This document shows positions 1 through 7,652 of a stretch of 64,000 nucleotides of DNA, piece by piece (positions within the stretch are counted from its first letter, which is position 1; each line of letters starts with the position of its first letter). The stretch lies in the NCBI RefSeq assembly GCF_028368855.1, contig NZ_JAQNCY010000014.1:52259-116258 (forward strand). Reading direction: 5' to 3'. The translations under genes were made by a program, and so were the position numbers. This stretch comes from Leisingera sp. SS27. Lineage in GTDB: Bacteria > Pseudomonadota > Alphaproteobacteria > Rhodobacterales > Rhodobacteraceae. The notes below the pieces were generated by a model, which worked only from the letters and a program-made list of their open reading frames with translations, did no database searches and was not told the DNA's origin.

Positions 1-1033
1 GCAGCGTGTTGCCCTTGGCCGGGGCGCCGTAGCCGGCAATGCTCTTGCCGCTGGCCTTGAGCCCCTTCAGGATCCGGGTCAGCACTTCGCCCAGATCCTG
101 CACCCGGCCGGCAAAGGCCTCGTAGCTTTCGCGCCGCAACAGACCGGCGGCCCGTTCTTCTTCCAGCATCTGTGCCACCACGGGCGCGGGGTCCGCCTGC
201 AGCGCCGCGGGCTGCAGGAACACCCGCATCGAGCCGCCATGCACCGGCAGCCGGGTGACATCCACCACATCCAGCCCCACCGCTTCGCCCAGCCGCACGA
301 TCGACAGCAGGCTCAGCTCCGACAGGTGCTCGTGATAGACATTATCGAACTCGTTGGTCTCCAGGATGGTCTTGCCCCAGGGCACCTCGATGATGAAGGT
401 GCCGTCGTCTTCCAAAAGCGCCAGCACCCCGGTGCAGAAGCCATGCAGGTCATCGATGTGGTTGAAGGTGTTGGTGGTGGTGATCACCCGGGCCGGGCCT
501 TCGGCGGCGCGGACCCGTGCTGCGGTCTCCGGGTTGAAGAAGGCGGTGTCCACCCGCACCCCGCGCTCTGCCGCGATCACCGCCAGATTGGCAGCCGGAT
601 CAATGCCCAGGGTGCGGCCGCCCTGCGCATTGGCATGGCTGAGCATCAGCCCGTCGTTGCAGCCGATGTCGACGATCAGCCCGGCGCCTTCACCGCGGCC
701 CGCGCGCGCCACGGCCACCTGCGCCAGCTCCGCGAAATGGCTGTGCATGGTGGCCGCGCCCGAGGGCACATAGAGATAGTTGGTGAAGAAATCCGGCGGC
801 ACCTGGTCGGCCACCTGCAGCAGGCCGCAGTCGAGGCAGGCCTGGGCATTGAGCGCAAAGGACGGCTGCGGCCTGGTCCGGTCCTCAGGGCGCACGAACA
901 TGTTGGCGGGCGGATGCGCGCCCATCGGCAGCACCAGCATCAGATTGGACGAGCGGCAGCAGCGGCAGGCGGTCAGCAGTGACGGGCGCGCAGGCGGGCG
1001 GGTGGCAGGCGGGCGGGTGAAGGTCCGGTTCAT
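1..1033 (-). CDS. C-methyltransferase of NDP-sugar type (3' end outside window)
   Basis: SAM-dependent sugar C-methyltransferase of the TylC3/NovU type; the visible 344 residues run off the left edge. Order: Cys pairs C23/C26 and C66/C69 (putative zinc-binding N-terminal domain), a class I SAM site with motif VDIGCNDG near residue 115, then the family's C-terminal domain beginning with GYGAPAKGNTL at the window edge. The ATG overlaps the stop of the upstream DegT-type gene (ATGA), so the two are translationally coupled. Family members methylate a carbon next to the keto group of 4-keto-deoxy sugars. Position after rfbF-rfbG-DegT suggests the substrate is a CDP-4-keto-6-deoxy or 3,6-dideoxy hexose. 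Family assignment is strong, substrate is inference. Confidence 0.85.
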   Translation of the reverse strand, partial: MNRTFTRPPATRPPARPSLLTACRCCRSSNLMLVLPMGAHPPANMFVRPEDRTRPQPSFALNAQACLDCGLLQVADQVPPDFFTNYLYVPSGAATMHSHFAELAQVAVARAGRGEGAGLIVDIGCNDGLMLSHANAQGGRTLGIDPAANLAVIAAERGVRVDTAFFNPETAARVRAAEGPARVITTTNTFNHIDDLHGFCTGVLALLEDDGTFIIEVPWGKTILETNEFDNVYHEHLSELSLLSIVRLGEAVGLDVVDVTRLPVHGGSMRVFLQPAALQADPAPVVAQMLEEERAAGLLRRESYEAFAGRVQDLGEVLTRILKGLKASGKSIAGYGAPAKGNTL

Positions 1034-2235
1034 GAGGCAATGTCCTTCTGGAACGGGGCCGCGAAGCGGCTGAATGTGTCATGCATGTAGGCAATCTGCG
1101 CCGCCTCCAGCCCGTGGTGGCAGGCCAGCAGGATGCCGCCCTCCATCACCCGGTCGGCCTGCGGATAGCCGCCCGGCGCGGCCCGGTGCGCCACCCCCTG
1201 CATGGCCGGCTGGCGCAGGATGTTGCCGGTGAACACCGGCCGGGTCTGGATGTCGGCCCGCTCCAGCGCGATCTGCAGCTCCTTGCGGCTGAACGGCGCG
1301 TCTGCGCGCAGCGTCAGCGGGAAGGCCAGCCAGCCGGTGCGCGACTGCGGCAGCTGGCGGGGCAGGACAAACCAGTCCCTGTATTGGGAAAAAAACGCCA
1401 GATGGGCTGCGAAATTCTGCTCCCGCGCGGTGATGTTGCGCTCCAGCTTGCCCAGCTGCACCAGTCCGAAGGCGGCGCTGATCTCGGACGGCTCCAGATT
1501 GTAGCCAAGTGCCTCGAACAGGAATTTGGCGTCATAATCGATGCCGTCGACACGGGCGCTGAACCGGTTCTCCAGCTTCTCGGATTCTTCGAACAGCGAG
1601 GAGGTCCGCCCCCAGGAGCGCAGCAGCAGCGCCTGCCGCCCCAGGCTGTCCTCATTGACGCAGAGCATGCCGCCGTTGCCCGCGCCGTTGATCACATGGG
1701 AGCCGTAGAAGCTGGTGGTGGAGACATCGGACCAGGTGCCGGTGCTGGTGCCGCCGATGGCGGCGCCCAGGGTGTCGGCGCTGTCCTCGATCACCTTCAG
1801 CCCATGGGCATCGGCAATCTGCCGGATCCGCGGCCAGTCCGGCAGGTTGCCGATCAGCGACGGGATCATCAGCGCCGAGGTGCTGGGCGTGATCATTGCC
1901 TCGATGGCCTCAGCATCGATGTTATAGGTGCCCTCCTCCACATCCGCGAAGGCCGGCACCAGCCCCTGGCGCACCAGCGGCGCCACCGTGGTGGCAAAGG
2001 TCAGCGCCGGGGTGATGACCTCGCTGCCCTTGGGCAGGTCCAGGATTTCCACCGCCAGGTAATTGGCAGAGGAGCCGGAATTCACCATGATCCCGTGGCG
2101 CTTGGCAAAGAGCGCCGCCACCTCCTGCTGCATCTGCCGCACCCGCGGCCCCATCTGGGTCGAGGTCTTCAGCACCTCGACAACCGCATCGATCTCTTCC
2201 TGGCCGTGCACTGTCTGGCCGTAATTCACACGCAT
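1030..2235 (-). CDS. DegT/DnrJ/EryC1-family enzyme with His replacing the catalytic Lys (RfbH/ColD-like dehydratase)
   Basis: PLP/PMP-dependent fold type I enzyme of the sugar aminotransferase superfamily, 401 aa. The active-site strand reads SFYGSHVINGAG, with His180 where aminotransferases carry the Schiff-base Lys. That substitution is known from the 3-dehydratases RfbH (E1) and ColD, which remove the C3 hydroxyl of a 4-keto-6-deoxy sugar. Only a few Cys are present, so the Fe-S cluster Cys set of RfbH is not evident; this resembles ColD more. The start at 2235 is preceded by GAGGGGG at good spacing; an upstream ATG at 2244 sits directly on that site. It follows rfbG by 53 nt and overlaps the methyltransferase start. 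Likely step: CDP-4-keto-6-deoxyglucose to a 3,6-dideoxy product. Confidence 0.8.
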   Translation of the reverse strand: MRVNYGQTVHGQEEIDAVVEVLKTSTQMGPRVRQMQQEVAALFAKRHGIMVNSGSSANYLAVEILDLPKGSEVITPALTFATTVAPLVRQGLVPAFADVEEGTYNIDAEAIEAMITPSTSALMIPSLIGNLPDWPRIRQIADAHGLKVIEDSADTLGAAIGGTSTGTWSDVSTTSFYGSHVINGAGNGGMLCVNEDSLGRQALLLRSWGRTSSLFEESEKLENRFSARVDGIDYDAKFLFEALGYNLEPSEISAAFGLVQLGKLERNITAREQNFAAHLAFFSQYRDWFVLPRQLPQSRTGWLAFPLTLRADAPFSRKELQIALERADIQTRPVFTGNILRQPAMQGVAHRAAPGGYPQADRVMEGGILLACHHGLEAAQIAYMHDTFSRFAAPFQKDIAS

Positions 2236-2288
2236 TGAAATCATCCCCCTCAAACCGTCTGTGCGCGGCGCCCCCGGGCCGCTTGCTG

Positions 2289-3428
2289 CTATTGCGCGGC
2301 GGGCTGCCGCCGGATCCCTGTTCTGTCTGCATCTGCCGCCATCAGGCTGCTGTAGCGGCTGATCTGCGCCCGGCTCAGCGCCGCCATGCCGGTGCCGCCG
2401 TCCTGGAACGCCCGGTACCATTCAGCTGTCATCGCCGCCGCCTCCGGCAGCGCCAGCTGCGGCTGCCAGCCCAGCCGCAGCCGCGCCCGGGTGCTGTCGA
2501 GCCGCAGCAGCCCGGCCTCATGCGGGCCGTCCTCTGCCGGGCTGAAATCCATCTTCGGCGCCCCCGCCCCCCAGGCCGCGCAGAAGAGCGCCGTCAGCTC
2601 CCGCACGGTGACGGTGCCCGCCAGCGGCGGGCCGAAATTCCAGGCTCCGGCAAACTCTGCCCCCTCCGGCCCCAGGAGCCGCGCTGCCAGCGCCAGGTAG
2701 CCCGACAAGGGCTCCAGCACATGCTGCCAGGGCCGCACCGCCTGCGGGCGGCGGATCTGCAGCGGCTGATCCGCAGCGGCAGCACGGGCCAGATCGGGCA
2801 CCAGCCGCTCCGCGCCCCAGTCGCCGCCGCCGAACACATTGCCCGCCCGGGCGGTGGCCAGCTGCGGCCCGTCCGGGGCCGCAAAGAAAGCATTTCTGTA
2901 GGCGCCCGCCACCAGCTCGGTGCAGGCCTTGGAGGCGCTGTAGGGATCATGGCCGCCCAGGGGGTCGCTCTCGCGGTAGCCCCAGTCCCATTCCCGGTTC
3001 TCGTAGCATTTGTCGCTGCTGACCACGACGGCGGCCTGCAGCGACGGCATCCTGAGTGCTGCATCCAGCACATGGGCAGTGCCGCCGGCATTGGTCTCGA
3101 AGGTTGCGGCCGGCGCCTGGTAGGACCGGCGCACCAGGGGCTGCGCAGCCAGGTGGAACAGCACCTCCGCATCCGCCCCCGCCAGCGCTTCCGCCAGCGC
3201 GCCGGGATCGCGGATATCGGCAATCCGGCTGTCCAGAGCCTGATCCAGCCCGCAGGCGGCAAAGAAGGACGGGCCCGGCTCCGGCGCCAGCGCCAGCCCG
3301 GTGACCCGGGCCCCCAGCTGCTGCAGCCAGAGGCACAGCCAGCCGCCCTTGAAGCCGGTATGGCCGGTGACCAGCACCCGCCGCCCGGCAAAGACGCCGC
3401 CGAAACCGGGATCCGGACCCTCTGCCAT
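2289..3428 (-). CDS. rfbG: CDP-glucose 4,6-dehydratase
   Basis: Short-chain dehydrogenase-type NAD enzyme (379 aa) converting CDP-glucose to CDP-4-keto-6-deoxyglucose in the cytoplasm. It starts with the Rossmann motif VLVTGHTGFKGGWL near residue 15, has VVVSSDKCYEN before the catalytic region and YSASK as the YxxxK pair, then RAGNVFGGGDW, all typical of RfbG rather than RmlB. The ATG at 3428 lies 10 nt after the rfbF stop and has GAGGCGG upstream; a longer in-frame extension would overlap rfbF and is rejected. The immediate partners rfbF (upstream) and the DegT-type dehydratase (downstream) make the CDP-sugar route convincing. Confidence 0.92.
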   Translation of the reverse strand: MAEGPDPGFGGVFAGRRVLVTGHTGFKGGWLCLWLQQLGARVTGLALAPEPGPSFFAACGLDQALDSRIADIRDPGALAEALAGADAEVLFHLAAQPLVRRSYQAPAATFETNAGGTAHVLDAALRMPSLQAAVVVSSDKCYENREWDWGYRESDPLGGHDPYSASKACTELVAGAYRNAFFAAPDGPQLATARAGNVFGGGDWGAERLVPDLARAAAADQPLQIRRPQAVRPWQHVLEPLSGYLALAARLLGPEGAEFAGAWNFGPPLAGTVTVRELTALFCAAWGAGAPKMDFSPAEDGPHEAGLLRLDSTRARLRLGWQPQLALPEAAAMTAEWYRAFQDGGTGMAALSRAQISRYSSLMAADADRTGIRRQPAAQ

Positions 3429-3438
3429 GCGCGCCGCC

Positions 3439-4248
3439 TCAGATCGCCACGGCGGGGAACGCCGCGCCGGGCCTGTCTTCGAACCGCATCCAGGGCGGCA
3501 CCTCCTCGTCGCACATGGCGTTGAGGCTGTTGCGGTCGCGGATGGTGTCCATCGGGTGCCAGAAGCCTTCATGGCGGTAGGCCATCAGCTCGCCGTCGCG
3601 CGCCATCTGGGTCAGCGGCGACTGCTCCAGCGGCTCCATGTCGTCGACCATATAGTCCATCACCCCGGGCTCGAAGACGAAGAAGCCGCCGTTGATCCAG
3701 GTCTCGCGCTTGCGCACCTTCTCGGTGAAGGCATCGACCCGGTCGCCCTTCAGCTCGATATTGCCGAAGCGGGCGGGCGGCTGCACCGCGGTGACCGTGG
3801 CCAGCTTGCCGTGCGACTTGTGGAAGTCGATCAGCGCCGCGATGTCGATATTGCCGAGCCCGTCGGAATAGGTGCACATGAAGGTCTCGTTGGGGGTCAG
3901 CCAGTCGCGCAGGCGGCGGATCCGCCCCGAGGTCATGGTATGGGCGCCGGTGTCCACCACCGAGACGTTCCAGCCGCCGGGGCGGGACGGGATCAGCCGC
4001 AGCTTTCCGGTGTCGACCGAGACGCTGATATTATTGGCAATCAGATGGTAATTGGCAAAGAACTGCTTGAGCAGCAGTGCCTTGTAGCCCGCCGCCACGA
4101 TAAATTCCTGATGGCCGAAATGGCTGTAGATATCCATCACCCGGGCAATGATCGGGCGCCCCCCCACCTCGACCATCGGCTTGGGTATGGACACGGTTTC
4201 CTCAGCCAGCCTGGAGCCAAGCCCGCCGGCCAGAAGCACGCATTGCAT
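3439..4248 (-). CDS. rfbF: glucose-1-phosphate cytidylyltransferase
   Basis: Nucleotidyltransferase (269 aa) making CDP-glucose from glucose-1-phosphate and CTP, the entry to CDP-linked 3,6-dideoxy and branched sugars. The N-terminus LAGGLGSRLAEETVSIPKPM is the nucleotide-binding signature, followed by VGGRPIIARVMDIYS and the FWHPMDTIRD segment near the C-terminus, both characteristic of RfbF. The start at 4248 has GGAGGG seven bases upstream; the earlier in-frame codon at 4263 leaves no such site. It follows the polytopic glycosyltransferase by 115 nt and is the first of four closely packed CDP-sugar genes. Confidence 0.93.
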   Translation of the reverse strand: MQCVLLAGGLGSRLAEETVSIPKPMVEVGGRPIIARVMDIYSHFGHQEFIVAAGYKALLLKQFFANYHLIANNISVSVDTGKLRLIPSRPGGWNVSVVDTGAHTMTSGRIRRLRDWLTPNETFMCTYSDGLGNIDIAALIDFHKSHGKLATVTAVQPPARFGNIELKGDRVDAFTEKVRKRETWINGGFFVFEPGVMDYMVDDMEPLEQSPLTQMARDGELMAYRHEGFWHPMDTIRDRNSLNAMCDEEVPPWMRFEDRPGAAFPAVAI

Positions 4249-4363
4249 CGGTAATCCCTCCACTCGTCAAAATACATCTCCCACGCCTGCGCCCGGGCCC
4301 CCGCCCCGGCCTGCTCTGGTCTTTCCGGGCCTCAAACCCCTTCGTCTTGCGGCCGCTGCAGCT

Positions 4364-6046
4364 TCACGGCTGCTTGTGCGGCGGGCACAGGAACAGCTGT
4401 CCGGTGCCGTATCTGTTGGCCAGATCCCCCGGCCCTTCTTTTTGCCCTTCTTCCGGCCTCTCCCCGGCCGGGATCCTGCGGCAGCCCCGTGCCAGCGCAT
4501 AGGCCAGCAGCGGTTTCTCCAGCTCCGGCGCGTAGCCCAGCAGCAGGGCAGCGGGCGGATCGGCGGCAAACAGCGCCTCCAGATCCTCAGGCCCCGCCAT
4601 CCGGTAATGGCGCCGCAGCTCTTCTTTCAAATAGGGCGAAATCCGGTAAGCAAACTGCCCGGTGGCAAATTCCGCATATACCGGCAGTCCGGCCTCCAGC
4701 GGGTAGACCGGCATGAAGGTGGCGATGGGCCCTTCCGGCGCGCCTGCGCGGGCCAGCGCCTGGCGCAGCGCGGCGCCGCCGCGCACGGCCTTTGCCCCGG
4801 CAAATTCCCCGGGCCGGGCCAGCGCCGCCAGGCCGCCGCCCAGCCGCGGCGCTCCCAGCGCCAGGCAGACCAGTGCCGCGCCGCCCAGAAGCGGCAGCAG
4901 CCCGGCCTGCACCGGCGCCTCCAGCCGCCGCCACAGCAGCGCCGCCAGCAGCACCAGAACCGCCAGCGGCGGAATATAATACTGCACAAAGCCCGGCGCC
5001 GGCAGCAGGCTCATCGCCGCCGCCAGGACCAGCGCGGCCCCCAGCACCAGGATCTGGCCGCCGCCCTGCGGCGGGGTCCTGCGGGTGCTGCCCCGCGGCG
5101 CGGCCCACAGGCAGCAGGCCAGCAGCAGCGCCAGCACCAGCGCGCTGCCGGACAGCCAGGTCTCCTGCGCCAGCTGCAGCCGCGCACCCAGCCCCAACGC
5201 CAGCCCCGGTTCCGCCGCCGCATGGTCCAGCCAGTAGGCCTTGTGCGGCCCGGTGTGGAACCCCGCCACATGGGCCAGGAAGCTGGCGGGATCGCGCAGC
5301 AGGTACCAGAACAGCGGCAGCGCCCCCAGGATCCCGCCTCCATAAAGCGGCAGCACCACCTGCCGCAGCCGGCGGCGCAGCGGCAGCGCGGCGGGCAGGA
5401 AAAAGGCGCCGACCGCCGCCGGCGGGATGAAGACCACGGCGCTGGCTTTCATGCCCGCTGCCAGCGACAGGCACAGCCCGGACAGCAGCAGGCCCGCGCG
5501 GCCCGGCTCCGGCTTCAGCGTCTCCTGCACGAACAGCCCCAGCCCCCAGAGCGCAAAGGGCAGCGGCAGCAGGTTGTTGGTGGCGCTCATTCCGGCCTGG
5601 GTCAGCAGGGGCGTGCAGGTGATCAGCATCAGCGGCAGCAGCAGCGCCAGCGCCCTGGAGCGCCCCAGCCGCCAGCCGGCCCAGGCGGCGCCTGCCAGGA
5701 GCAGCAGCCAGGCGCAGAACACCGCCAGCCGTGCCGCGCCAAGCAGGCCGAAGCCGCCGGACAGCTGGTGAAAGCCCCAGAACAGCCAGGCGCTGTCCGG
5801 CACGTGGTTGTAGAACATATCGCGGTAGAGCTGCAGCTCCGGCAGCAGCGCGGCGGGCGGCACATAAAGCGTCTCGTCCCGGCGCAGCCCATAGGCCATC
5901 AGCCGCCCGAACAGCCCTGCCAGCAGCAGCGCTGCCGCCAGCCCTGCCAGCACACCCCGCAGGCGCGTCCTGGCCTGCCCTCCGGACACAGGCCCGGCGG
6001 CAGGCCCTGCGGTGCGGCTTGCGCCCGGTGCCTCCAGCAGGCTCAC
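4364..6046 (-). CDS. polytopic membrane glycosyltransferase (GT-C-like)
   Basis: Integral membrane protein of about 560 aa with roughly ten hydrophobic segments and a soluble C-terminal tail. The first loop contains RRDETLYVPPAALL, similar in position to the acidic catalytic loop of GT-C enzymes that use polyprenyl-phosphate sugars (GT39/ArnT type). The chosen start is GTG at 6046, which overlaps the GtrA stop as GTGA; upstream sequence in this frame lies wholly over gtrA. Coupling to a GtrA-like protein fits a role in transferring a lipid-linked sugar on the periplasmic side, by analogy with O-antigen modification sets. Substrate unknown. The exact GT family is inference from topology. Confidence 0.65.
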   Translation of the reverse strand: MSLLEAPGASRTAGPAAGPVSGGQARTRLRGVLAGLAAALLLAGLFGRLMAYGLRRDETLYVPPAALLPELQLYRDMFYNHVPDSAWLFWGFHQLSGGFGLLGAARLAVFCAWLLLLAGAAWAGWRLGRSRALALLLPLMLITCTPLLTQAGMSATNNLLPLPFALWGLGLFVQETLKPEPGRAGLLLSGLCLSLAAGMKASAVVFIPPAAVGAFFLPAALPLRRRLRQVVLPLYGGGILGALPLFWYLLRDPASFLAHVAGFHTGPHKAYWLDHAAAEPGLALGLGARLQLAQETWLSGSALVLALLLACCLWAAPRGSTRRTPPQGGGQILVLGAALVLAAAMSLLPAPGFVQYYIPPLAVLVLLAALLWRRLEAPVQAGLLPLLGGAALVCLALGAPRLGGGLAALARPGEFAGAKAVRGGAALRQALARAGAPEGPIATFMPVYPLEAGLPVYAEFATGQFAYRISPYLKEELRRHYRMAGPEDLEALFAADPPAALLLGYAPELEKPLLAYALARGCRRIPAGERPEEGQKEGPGDLANRYGTGQLFLCPPHKQP

Positions 6047-6462
6047 CGCCGCCGCCTCCCCGCGGCCCGGGGCGGCACTCCCAGTGCCAGGGACACCAGC
6101 ACAAAGGTGAGCGCCGCGGCCGGCGCCAGCGCCAGCGCCTGGGCCGCATAGGGCCCGGCGCCCGCGCTCAGCAGCAGCTGCAAGAGCCCCGCGTTGAACC
6201 CGTAAGCCACGGCATAGGCCAGTGCGTAGGGCGGCAGCCGGCCATAGCCCGAAACCCCGAACACCAGCCGCGCATGCAGCATGTAATTCCACAGGATGCC
6301 GAGGGCGAACTGCCCCGCCAGCGCCGCCTGCGGCGGCAGGCCTGCACTCAGCCCCAGCGCATAGACGCCATAGCCGAAGGCGGTATTGGCCAGCCCCGCC
6401 AGCAGGAAGCGCAGCATCCGCGCCCGCGGCGGCGGCCGCGGCAGGGCCCGCGCCCGCATCAT
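6043..6462 (-). CDS. GtrA-like membrane protein
   Basis: Small four-helix membrane protein (139 aa) of the GtrA family, associated with moving undecaprenyl-phosphate-linked sugars across the inner membrane. It shows the family pattern LRFLLAGLANTAFGYGVY in helix 1 and ALGILWNYMLHARLVF after helix 2, followed by two more helices and an Arg-rich end. Its ATG overlaps the stop of the GT4 gene upstream and its own stop overlaps the GTG of the polytopic transferase, so three genes are translationally chained. Usual partners are a GtrB-type GT2 and a GtrC-type enzyme; here the GT2 is missing and a GT4 stands in its place. Confidence 0.8.
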   Translation of the reverse strand: MMRARALPRPPPRARMLRFLLAGLANTAFGYGVYALGLSAGLPPQAALAGQFALGILWNYMLHARLVFGVSGYGRLPPYALAYAVAYGFNAGLLQLLLSAGAGPYAAQALALAPAAALTFVLVSLALGVPPRAAGRRRR

Positions 6463-7652
6463 AGCGCCGCCAGCCCGGGCGGGTGCAGCACTGCGGCAGG
6501 CGCCCCGGGAGCGGCCGCAGGCTCGATTCCCATATGCTGCATCAGCAGATGGTTGACGCGGTGCACATCATAGACACGGCAGGCCCGGTCCCGCGCCGCC
6601 GCCCCCATCCGGCGGGCCAGCGCGGGGGTGCGGATGAAGGCCTCCATTGCCGCCGCCAGCGCTTCGGGGTCGTTCTGCGGCACCGTCAGCCCGGCGGCGC
6701 CGCCCAGGGTCTCGCCGCAGCCGGGCGCATCGGTGGTGATCACCGCCCGCCCCGAGGCCATCGCCTCAAGGATCGAGCGCGGAATGCCCTCGCGCAGCCG
6801 GGTCGGCAGCACAAAGACGCTGCAGCCCTGCAGCCAGGGGCGCACATCGCGGGTGAAGCCGGCCTGTTCCATCAGCCCCTCCGCCTGCCAGCGGGCCAGC
6901 TGCTGCGGATCAATGGCATCGGGGTTGCTGTCGGCACCGCCCAGCACCTGCAGGCGGAAACTCAGCTGCTTCTGCCGCAGGATCCGGGCGGCGGCGGCCA
7001 GCACCTCCAGCCCCTTGCTGCGCAGCAGCCGCCCCGCAAACAGGAACTGCTGCGGCCCGGCGGGCAGCGGCGCAGGCGCAAACCGCGCGGTGTCGACGCC
7101 GGAGCCGGGCACATCATGCAGCGGCACCTGCGGCGGGATCAGCCGGAAGCGGCGGATGTCGGCGCGGTCGGCGCTGTTGTAGCAGAAGGCCGCGGTCAGC
7201 CGCCGCAGCGCCAGCCGGTGCAGCAGCACCGCAACGGCGCGCACCCGCCGCCGCCGCCCGTGCGGCCGGGCCTCCATGAAGCCGTAGCCAAGCCCGGTGA
7301 ACAGCGCATAGCGGCGCGGCACACCGGCCAGCTGTGCGGCCAGGCAGCCGTACAGGATCGGCTTCATCGTATAGGCCAGCACCAGTTCCGGCCGCTGCTG
7401 CCGCAGGACCGCCCAGACCGCCCGCAGGCAGGCCAGGTCGCGCAGCGGGCTGGTGCCGGTGCGCTCCAGCGGGATCTCCTGCCAGGCGATGCCCTCAGCC
7501 TCCAGCACCGCGGCAGTGGCGGCATCGATCTGCGCCGCCAGCGCCAGCACCGCATAGCCGTTGGCCTGCAGCCGCCGCATTAGGTCGAGCCGGAAATTGA
7601 CCAGCGAATAGCCGAGGCTGCCGATCACCACCGCGCGCCGCTGCCGGGTCAT
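6459..7652 (-). CDS. glycosyltransferase family 4 (PglA/CapM-like)
   Basis: Retaining GT-B glycosyltransferase of 397 aa, cytoplasmic or membrane-associated. The N-terminal domain has VIGSLGYSLVNFRLDLMR and YTMKPILYGCLAA, the latter typical of enzymes near PglA that extend undecaprenyl-PP-linked amino sugars. The C-terminal domain carries the EX7E motif in REGIPRSILEAMASG and the preceding GCSVFVLPTRL. ATGA overlap with the upstream 4,6-dehydratase gene mirrors the PglF-PglA pairing of bacillosamine systems. Likely adds the second sugar to a lipid-linked diamino or formamido sugar; the specific donor cannot be read from sequence. Confidence 0.82.
   Translation of the reverse strand: MTRQRRAVVIGSLGYSLVNFRLDLMRRLQANGYAVLALAAQIDAATAAVLEAEGIAWQEIPLERTGTSPLRDLACLRAVWAVLRQQRPELVLAYTMKPILYGCLAAQLAGVPRRYALFTGLGYGFMEARPHGRRRRVRAVAVLLHRLALRRLTAAFCYNSADRADIRRFRLIPPQVPLHDVPGSGVDTARFAPAPLPAGPQQFLFAGRLLRSKGLEVLAAAARILRQKQLSFRLQVLGGADSNPDAIDPQQLARWQAEGLMEQAGFTRDVRPWLQGCSVFVLPTRLREGIPRSILEAMASGRAVITTDAPGCGETLGGAAGLTVPQNDPEALAAAMEAFIRTPALARRMGAAARDRACRVYDVHRVNHLLMQHMGIEPAAAPGAPAAVLHPPGLAAL

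Noticed and set aside
4148..6151. Plus-strand 667-codon frame opposite the polytopic glycosyltransferase
   Set aside because: Gln/Arg/Pro-rich antisense of a clear membrane protein; no motifs.
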